Shown here one piece after another: positions 57,098 to 64,000 of a DNA stretch of 64,000 nt. The position numbers and the translations under genes were made by a program. The notes beneath the pieces are model-generated. The model searched no databases. It had not been told where the DNA came from and was given only the letters and a program-made list of their open reading frames with translations. Origin of the DNA: Leuctra nigra (taxonomy: Eukaryota > Arthropoda > Insecta > Plecoptera > Leuctridae); contig OW203767.1 of assembly GCA_934045905.1 (NCBI GenBank), positions 23,191,073 to 23,255,072 of the forward strand, written 5' to 3'. Within the stretch, counting starts at the first letter, position 1; each line of letters opens with the position of its first letter.

Positions 57098-57890
57098 CTT
57101 GAAGTAGAAGAATTTAAATATCTGGGAAGCATCGTTACCAGTGAGGCAAGAATGGATAGAGAAATTGATAGCAGAATTAAACTTGCAAACGGGTTTTACC
57201 AGCAGGTTCGAAAGCTTCTATGGAATGAACATTTTCTTCGGAGGATAAAGTTATTACTATATAATTTATATTATATCCCAATATTATCTTATGGATCGGT
57301 GACTTGGACGATGGGCTGGAAAGAGAGGAGTGAAGTACAGGCAGCGGAGATGAAGTTTGTGAGAAGTACTTTGGGAGTGAGTAAACTGGACAAGATTCGT
57401 AGTAGAGTGTTAAGAAAAGAATTGGGTGTTGAGAGATTGAACTTCAAAATTGGAAGAGCGAGGCTGCAGTGGTTCGAACAGTTAAGCAAAATGGATAAGG
57501 ACAGAATACCTAAGAAAGCATAGGATAAGGAGCATTTGAAAAGGAGGGTGGGTAGACCAAGGCAAAGATGGAAAGAACAGATAAGATTGGATGTTGAAGA
57601 GAGGGGGCAGAAATATGATATGGTTGAGCATGAAAGATGGTGGGAGGATGAAGAACGATGGCAGTTTTTCGTGAATAGTAAAGAAGAAGAAGATGATGAC
57701 GAAGAAGAAGATGATGACAAAGAAGAAGCAGAAAAAAAATAGGAGGAGGAAGCAGAATAAAAAGAATACTCTGTTTTATATAGAAACGTCTGGACTGACA
57801 TACCGGCGTTCCTAATGATTGTGTAACTTGCCCTTGAAATATGTAATCTTTACCTGATGGTTTAAATTGGAAAAGGAAATAAAGATATTA
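57098..57890 (+). mobile_element. 5'-truncated LINE 3' end in intron 1
   Basis: The plus frame reads EVEEFKYLGSIVTSEARMD, then YIPILSYGSVTWTM and KRRVGRPRQRWKEQ, the C-terminal segment of an RTE-like endonuclease/reverse-transcriptase protein. There is a single in-frame TAG at 57521. It then runs into a GAAGAAGATGATGAC-rich stretch and an AT-rich tail. Inserted in sense orientation in intron 1 of MATH-BTB gene 1. Confidence 0.75.
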
Positions 57891-57953
57891 TTTAATTATC
57901 AAAAACAGAATTAAAATTTAATTGTATTACAACCAATTGTATTTTCTTTTCAG

Positions 57954-58253
57954 ACCCTGTCATCAAACTTCCTCCAACTACTAAAGAACGAGGAGTTCTC
58001 TGACGTCACACTGAAAGTTGACGGTGAAGCTCTGAAAGTACACAAGCTCATCTTATCAAGTCGCAGTCCTGTCTTCGCCGCCATGTTGAAAGCTGACATG
58101 GCGGAGTCTAGGAGCGGAGAGATCGTGATCCAGGACATCGAGGTGGCGGTGATGAAGATGTTGTTGAGTTTCATCTACTCAGGACGAGTGAAGGAGGACG
58201 ACGAACCTCTTGACGAGGACACGGCGATGAAGCTGCTCAGAGCGGCGGACAAG
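57954..58253 (+). CDS. MATH-BTB protein 1, exon 2 (BTB)
   Basis: Acceptor TTTTCTTTTCAG, 100 codons in phase 0, donor GTAAAG. Encodes the BTB/POZ core: EEFSDVTLKVDG, HKLILSSRSPVFAAML, MLLSFIYSGRV. This mediates dimerisation and Cullin-3 binding. The last 196 bases (from about 58058) differ from paralogue 2 at only three sites. Confidence 0.9.
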
Positions 58254-58424
58254 GTAAAGTTCGAACAAGTCAGTGACATCTAGTCAAACATGTCCATACA
58301 GGTCGGTCAGTTTGGGAAATATCAAAAGAATAACCACCGCCAACTTTATGCCACTAACCTTATTAGAAATTCCACTTCATTGTATTTGAATCTTGGAGTA
58401 ATAAGTTGTATGATTCCTCCACAG

Positions 58425-58567
58425 TACGACATCCCCGATTTGAAGCTAATGTGTTCGGAGGCTTTGGCAAAAACGATGACAATCGAAAACGTTGCCCAAT
58501 TACTGAACGTCGCCATTCTATACGACGTCGACCAACTGAAATCACAGTCTATGCATTACATCCGCAA
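58425..58567 (+). CDS. MATH-BTB protein 1, exon 3
   Basis: Acceptor CCTCCACAG, reads YDIPDLKLMCSEALAKTM and LLNVAILYDVDQLKS, donor GTATGG. This is the BACK-like helical part after BTB in SPOP relatives. Ends in phase 2. Confidence 0.88.
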
Positions 58568-58650
58568 GTATGGATCAATCATATTATATTGTGTTAAGAG
58601 GTTCATGATGATGTATGGTAGTATGTTGATTTGTATGGAATTTCTTTCAG

Positions 58651-58753
58651 TAATGTGAGAAAGGTGTCGGACACTGAGAGCTGGCAGATATTGATGAAAT
58701 CGAATTCCGAAGCTGCGATGGAGCTTCTAAGATCTGCTATAGAACTGCTATGA
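58651..58753 (+). CDS. MATH-BTB protein 1, exon 4
   Basis: Acceptor TTTCTTTCAG, reads NVRKVSDTESWQILMKS and ends IELL, stop TGA at 58751-58753. No SPOP-like nuclear-localisation tail is visible. Confidence 0.85.
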
Positions 58754-59860
58754 ACTGTCATTGAATTGTTTATTGTTTACATTATATTATCTGACGGACA
58801 TCTGTATATACACACACAACAATGTTTTTACTGTACCTATGCGAAACCTTTATCTACAAAGAAATTATTACAATTGGCCTTCAAATGGTGAAGATAGCGA
58901 AGAGCAGCCAAACGTTCGAACCTGCAATAATGCCTTCCCAAGTCTCCAGGCAGCGTACTCTTAACTCAATGCTTGTGTATTCAAAACTCTTATCCTCTTT
59001 TAAATGTTCTATGACTGTTGTATAAATAATTTTGAATTTAATTCCGATCTGACTTATATCATGGCACCACTATTTTTATAATCTCTGCAATACCGAAAGG
59101 TTGCACTATTTATTTCACTTGCTTCCAGCCAATTGTTCCAATAAATAGACAGTGTTGGGGGGAACTAGTTCCTAGGTTTGGGCATAGACATTGTATAGTG
59201 TCTATGGTTTGGGGAACTCTTAGGGTAACTTAGTTCCTTTAATTTTAAAGGAACTTAGGAACTAAAAAGTTTCTTTTGTAATGAACATTGGAACTTATTT
59301 TATGTTATTTCTTAGTTCCTTTCGATTAGACATGTAGTATCTTATGAAATGATTTGCACAGAATTTAAAGTGAATAATGATGCATTTTTTGTGGCTACCT
59401 AAAATTACCTATGTTTTCTGAAAATATACTTGTTGGCTTTGCTCACTCAATTTAGAGACCCAGGTATTTAAAAAAAATAGCAAAAATTAGGAGAAAGTAA
59501 CTTAAAAGTAACTTAGTTCCTCTCTGAGAACTTTCCAGTTCCTTTATTCCTTTTATTGAGGAACATACCCAAAACTGTAAATAGACAATATCAGACAGAT
59601 TTACTGCTAAAAATGCTTCTAATAATTCAAAACATTGTTTCTTAATGCCTGTATATTAATTAACATGCATAACAATGTTACCTATTAGTTACACTGTTAG
59701 TCTGAATAGTTTCCCTAGATTCCACAATTTGAATTAGCCGCATAAAATAAAAACTTCGACCTCATTCAGATGCAATCCATCTCTACACAAATCTGTATCA
59801 TCCAACCATATACTTGACTGTATTGATAAAATTTACATGCAGTGTGTCACTAACCCATAA
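58754..59860. other. Intergenic DNA between the MATH-BTB genes
   Basis: Holds the 3' flank of gene 1, a hAT MITE (59150-59577) and about 280 bp upstream of gene 2 without a clear TATA box. Confidence 0.5.
59150..59577. mobile_element. 428-bp hAT-type MITE
   Basis: Ends CAGTGTTGGG and, complemented, CAGTTTTGGG. Exact 8-bp duplication TAAATAGA (59142-59149, 59578-59585). The interior has many TTAGTTCCTTT/AAAGGAACTTAG inverted motifs and a CATAGAC/GTCTATG hairpin near 59183. Confidence 0.88.
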
Positions 59861-60340
59861 ATGGCCACGACTCAAAGCGAATCTCTAATTGTCAAAGAAC
59901 CAACACTAGTAGTGTGTAAAGAATTTTGTAGCACGGAATGTGTGGTCAAGAAATACTCGATCATTTGGAGTTTTCATAGAAAAGTGGAGAGTGATTCCAT
60001 CAACATAAGATCTATCCCGTTTTATATCGGCAAGTTGGAAGCATGTTTCGATCTCTGGACTGTGGGAGAAGTGGAAGGCAAGAAACAGTGGAAATTTTTT
60101 CTGCAGATTTTGTCGACATTTGATTCCATCCCGAGGGGGAAAATGTCATTGAAACAAAGGCTTGATTTTAATCAGCGAGGACCTACAGAAATATTGCTCG
60201 ATTCCAATACGTTTACGCAAGATCGTGGATTTGGAATTGATATTGAGTTGGTGTTTGGGGATCGCTTACAGTTTGAATATGATTGCACAGTCTGGCATAT
60301 TGATGTAGACAAGAGAGTTCAACCACCAGTCCTCCTTCTT
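59861..60340 (+). CDS. MATH-BTB protein 2, exon 1 (MATH domain)
   Basis: Start MATTQSESL; the MATH fold is recognisable by CVVKKYSIIWSFHRKVES, IGKLEACFDLWTV, FLQILSTFDS and TVWHIDVDKR. Ends in phase 0 at LLL before GTAAGT. About half of the residues match paralogue 1. Full product about 337 residues with the three further exons. Expected role: Cullin-3 adaptor, with a different substrate range if the MATH divergence is functional. Confidence 0.87.
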
Positions 60341-60572
60341 GTAAGTATTTATCCTTACGTTCTATACCATAGACCTATTCAGGTCCTACGTCTATGGTAC
60401 TACCAAATGCAATTGTTAAAATGTTGCCCCAGACTAGCCGTTCTGGCTACGGGGCTTGGTTTGTAGAAAATTGTATTTTTATTTTGTGATTAATAAAGAA
60501 TATTCAAACTGAAACTGAATTAATTATAAGTTTTGCAGTGACATCAAATTATCTATTGGCACACATTTTCAG

Positions 60573-60872
60573 GCACTCTCATCAAACTACCTGCAGCTTC
60601 TCACTGACGGACAGTTCTCTGACGTCACACTGAAAGTTGACGGCGAATCTATGAAAGCTCACAAGAACATCCTGGCAAGTCGCAGCCCTGTCTTCGCCGC
60701 CATGTTGAAAGCTGACATGGCAGAGTCTAGGAGCGGTGAGATCGTGATCCAGGACATCGAGGTGGCGGTGATGAAGATGTTGTTGAGTTTCATCTACTCA
60801 GGACGAGTGAAGGAGGACGACGAACCTCTTGACGAGGACACGGCGATGAAGCTGCTCAGAGCGGCGGACAAG
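60573..60872 (+). CDS. MATH-BTB protein 2, exon 2 (BTB)
   Basis: Acceptor CACATTTTCAG; 100 codons; donor GTTAAG. The first third (ALSSNYLQLLTDGQFSDV) is diverged from paralogue 1, but from about 60677 onward the DNA is nearly identical. Same length as in paralogue 1. Confidence 0.9.
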
Positions 60873-61291
60873 GTTAAGGCGATTTACACTTATTAGTTCC
60901 GTAACCCTAGGCACCCCTATTGCAAAGATGAAATCCTTTTGTAGATAATGATGTGACTTTATTACAAAATATTTACTTCTGACTTTTCAATTTGGATTAC
61001 ATCACGCTAAAACAATGTACGGAAGCCAACTACACGTCATGAATAAAATTTCAACTGTTCAATTTATACTGACTAACAGCCTTTTGACGTAACGTATCGA
61101 CGTAATGAATGGAACGGGTATGTTGAATATAGGAAGTGTGGCCACAACACGGTGACGGAACGAAAAGAATGTTAAATTATCTGTGTTTCGACGCCTTTCT
61201 ACGTTTCTTGCCTTTACGTCAATTGTAAGTAAGTATACACCTTAATTTTTGTGACTTGCGTGTTTGAATTTTGTGTGTAATTTCTTCATAG

Positions 61292-61434
61292 TACGACATC
61301 CCCGATTTGAAAGTCATGTGCTCGGAGGCGTTGGCGAGAACCATGGCAGTGGAGAATGTTGCAGGTTTACTGAAAGTCGCCATTGTACACAACGTCGACC
61401 ACCTCAAATCAAAGACCATGCATTACATCCGCAG
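61292..61434 (+). CDS. MATH-BTB protein 2, exon 3
   Basis: Acceptor TTTCTTCATAG, reads YDIPDLKVMCSEALARTM and LLKVAIVHNVDHLKS, donor GTATGA, phase 2. About a quarter of its bases differ from paralogue 1, unlike exon 2. Confidence 0.88.
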
Positions 61435-61480
61435 GTATGATTTTATCACGTATCATGAGCAAGAGTACTTTCACCAATCA

Positions 61481-62608
61481 TTGAGCGAGCGTTAACACTA
61501 CGGTACTCTTGGCACTATCTCTGTGTGTTTTTTTGTTTATTTTAACTGCACTGCTCAGGTCAAACCTTACAACCAATCGACCTGAAATTTTGCACACATA
61601 ATAACGTAATCTAAGCGATCCTGTGATTGGTTCAAATTAAAAATATATATATATCTCGATTGGTAAGTCCGATCAATTTAAAATTTTGCAAAGTTATTGC
61701 AACCAACATTGTCCCCAATCTTACAAATTTTCATCCAACTTCCCAATTAAAACAATCTATCCTGTGATTTTTGAAATTTGAACAGAAACCGATTGACCGA
61801 TCAACTTAAGGTGATACTAGCGCTCGGCCGATTTAGAAAATTGTGAGAGAAAATTTGTTTCATAAGTGGGTGTAACTTTTACAGGATGTTCACATGATCA
61901 GTCTGATTGGATATTAGTAACACTTCTTCATTTTTGATTTATGCATCGTTAATTAGGCGCCGGTTATTCAACAAAACCGCGCAAAACTATGAAATTTGCG
62001 ATACGATTGGAAACCAAACCCGTGAACCAATTGATCTCAAATTTTAATCATGATGAGATGAAAGACAAACTTAGGGTTATCCCTTGGCACATTTTTTAAA
62101 TTTAATTTTATACGGCGCACAGGGAGACAAGAAAATAGGTAATTTTTCACCCAAAATACACTAATTATTACTAATTAACAAAACAAAAAATTAAAAATGT
62201 ACCAAGGGATAACCCTAAGTTTGTCTTTTATCTAATCACGATTAAAATTTCAAATAATTTGGTCTACCCATTTCGTCTCCAATCGTATCGCAAAAATTGT
62301 CTACAAAAAGCAGCAAAATCGCTCGCGCTTGCAGCACCTTAAACCTTTGCATGGTCATTGGGACCAACATTTTTGGTATTTTGCCAATTTTCAGAATAGT
62401 CTGTCGTTATCTTCAAATGCTATTGTCATTAGACATTGTGTTCTATAATCTTGAAATATGTCCAAAATGTATGCCAATGTATTATATCAGTGCTATCTTG
62501 ATGCTTCAGGTCCAAGGCCTGTATAGAGCAGACACTTGCAAACGCCTATCAAATCGCATACAATACGAATGCTCGCTTATCAACGCGGTAAACGGAGAGT
62601 TTTCCTAG
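61481..62608 (+). mobile_element. CTAG-family repeat in intron 3, with nested MITE
   Basis: Starts TTGAGCGAGCG, ends GAGTTTTCCTAG at 62608 (followed by A here), and is interrupted by the TTAA element 61810-62338. Without the insert it is about 595 bp, so it has an internal deletion relative to the 900-bp copies. Confidence 0.65.
61806..62342. mobile_element. TTAA-flanked MITE (piggyBac-type)
   Basis: TTAA at 61806-61809 and 62339-62342. Ends GGTGATACTAGCGCTCG and, complemented, GGTGCTGCAAGCGCGAGCG. It sits in a phrase (GATCAACTTAAAACTTTG) that is uninterrupted in other copies of the host repeat. An inner palindrome pairs GCGATACGATTGGA with TCCAATCGTATCGC and GACAAACTTAGGGTTATCCC with its complement. 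Confidence 0.85.
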
Positions 62609-62641
62609 AGTGTGCTCATTTGTATGTACATTTATTTTCAG

Positions 62642-62732
62642 TAATATGAGAAAGGTGTCAGAGACTGAAGGGTGGAAGCTGTTGAAGAAATCGCCCTCCG
62701 ACATCACCTTATTGTTCGAGGCGTATCACTGA
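62642..62732 (+). CDS. MATH-BTB protein 2, exon 4
   Basis: Acceptor TTATTTTCAG, reads NMRKVSETEGWKLLKKS and ends EAYH, stop TGA at 62730-62732. Joins exon 3 in phase 2. Confidence 0.85.
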
Positions 62733-63508
62733 TTGTCTGTAAAGACATCTCTGTAAAGAGAATGACGCCAGTTTGGCGACTCTCCTAAAATTTCACGTTC
62801 AAGACACAAAGCCCATTCTTCAACCATTTTATAAAATATTAAACTATAATGAATGAAATATTTAGTACTGAAATACTTGAAAATAAATAAATGTTCATCT
62901 ATCACATGATTACTTGACTACATATTGACAAGTAAGACAAGACTACTTACTGATGATGGGGCAAAGTCCATAATATCACACTATACAATTCAAATTTGAC
63001 AATTTCAATTGCGCACTGCAATGTAGGTACCTATAGTAGACACTGAAATAGCGTTTTGAGTGAAACTGAAATCTGAGATCTGCAACGAGAATGGAATGAA
63101 GGTTCTTAGTGAATTTTCAGTACGAACTGTCAGACAGCCGGTGCGCGGAGACCATAGTGTCGACATACTGAGTTTTATGGAAAACTCACAGTGGAGTAAG
63201 GATGATGAAGAGTACTATTCGATGAAGTAAGAGGTACCGAGTTCGAGCCCCGGTTCAGCCGTATATGTTTCGATTCGCATACTCCTTAATTCTGAATCAA
63301 CTGAAAGTTTTTTCATAAAACTCATGCATCTCACTAAAATTACAAATTTAATATAAGTAAATTTAAGTCGGCTGGGTAATGAGTTTGACCTTGAAGAGTT
63401 TTTAATCGATTTTTATCAATATCTTTTACCAATGTAATTGTTAACAAAATAAGGCTTTGTACGAGTATTCAGCCCAGTTCAATGAATATAAATTCCCTTT
63501 GCCATAAA
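62733..63508. other. Intergenic DNA downstream of MATH-BTB 2
   Basis: Contains a possible degenerate SINE head near 63228-63262 (GAGTTCGAGCCCCGGTTCAG, B-box-like) and the first copy of a direct repeat (63361-63490). No gene seen. Confidence 0.45.
63361..63490 (+). repeat. ~130-bp direct repeat, copy 1
   Basis: TTTAAGTCGGCTGGGTAATG through CCCAGTTCAATGAATATA. A second, similar copy is at 63632-63760. They bracket the broken MATH start. Confidence 0.8.
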
Positions 63509-63649
63509 ATGGCAGGTACTCAAAGTTAATCGCTGGTTTTATCAACACCAACTCGGGTAAAATGGCCACAATATTGTAACTCTGAATGTAAAGTTATGAA
63601 ATACTTTATTGTATGGGATATGGAAAGAAAAGTTAAGACGGCTGGGTAG
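63509..63649 (+). pseudogene. Broken third MATH-BTB copy (start of exon 1)
   Basis: ATG begins MAGTQS, then TAA at codon 7 (63527-63529), and the same frame continues SLVLSTP, SECKVMKYFIVWDMERKV. This matches the MATH starts of the two genes upstream. After RKV the sequence turns into the second direct repeat and stops. An early stop plus truncation indicates a pseudogene or relic of a third tandem copy. Confidence 0.75.
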
Positions 63650-63760
63650 TTAGTTTTACCTTGAAGAGTTTTTTAATCAATTTTTATCAATATCTTTTTC
63701 CAGTGCAATTGTTAACAAAATAGGGCTATGGACGTGAATTCAGAACAGTTCAATGAAAAT
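63632..63760 (+). repeat. ~130-bp direct repeat, copy 2
   Basis: GTTAAGACGGCTGGGTAGTT through AACAGTTCAATGAAAATA; its start coincides with the truncation point of the MATH relic. Confidence 0.8.
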
Positions 63761-64000
63761 AATTTCATAGCTTGGAATAAGTTATTAGTTTTATTTTGTC
63801 AAGCAGGCGTTTCGGGCGTTTAAAACCCGAAAATGTAGTAATTTTCGGGTTCTAAACGCCTGCTGGACAAAATAAAACTAATAACTTATTCCAAGCTATG
63901 AAATTATAAGTAAAATGTAGTAATTTTCGGGTTCTAAACGCCTGCTGGACAAAATAAAACTAATAACTTATTCCAAGCTATGAAATTATTTTCATTGAAC
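63748..64000. repeat. Foldback palindrome at the window end
   Basis: GTTCAATGAAAATAATTTCA at 63748 is answered by the exact complement at the window's last bases. The inner arms (GCTTGGAATAAGTTATTAG...) pair too, and a block containing CGGGTTCTAAACGCCTGCTG is present twice. It could be a complete foldback element or continue beyond the window. Confidence 0.75.

Overview
The window is a piece of a eukaryotic nuclear genome, almost certainly an insect. It has spliced genes with GT-AG introns, a bagpipe-type NK homeobox exon, SPOP-like MATH-BTB genes, tRNA-derived SINEs and many DNA-transposon relics. A hemipteran is a low-confidence guess. A 200-N scaffold gap sits at 54544-54743. Splice sites below were placed by eye from consensus and reading phase.

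Layout. 1-277 is the edge of an unrecognised minus-strand gene. 3221-17935 is the most striking object: a 14.7-kb element flanked by an exact 6-bp duplication (GATGAG). It consists of two near-identical 7.0-kb inverted arms around a 712-bp spacer, and each arm carries a zinc-finger/family-B DNA polymerase of the Polinton/Maverick (protein-primed) type. 18-29.5 kb is gene-free and full of SINEs, MITEs and two large non-coding repeat families. These are called here the CTAG family (Helitron-like 3' end) and the GGAGCG family (terminal palindrome, foldback tail).

29542-40213 (minus) is a multi-exon adhesion-type GPCR with two WSC carbohydrate-binding domains. One WSC exon is split by a 2.3-kb repeat-rich insertion with terminal inverted repeats, and removing it restores reading frame and domain. 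40-47.6 kb holds a truncated LINE, an almost full-length LINE with an intact 941-codon reverse-transcriptase frame, and hAT-type MITEs. 49792-50399 (minus) is the homeobox exon of bagpipe/NK3, whose 3' end has been copied in tandem downstream.

56577-62732 (plus) contains two tandem four-exon MATH-BTB genes. Their exon 2 shares an almost identical 196-bp block although the rest is strongly diverged, which suggests gene conversion. A third, broken MATH start lies at 63509-63649. The window ends in a foldback palindrome.

Functional links: the MATH-BTB pair are probably substrate adaptors for Cullin-3 ubiquitin ligase, bap is a mesoderm transcription factor, and the WSC receptor is a surface protein. 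They do not form a pathway. What unites the window is heavy shaping by mobile DNA, with target duplications of 2, 3, 4, 6 and 8 bp readable at individual insertions.
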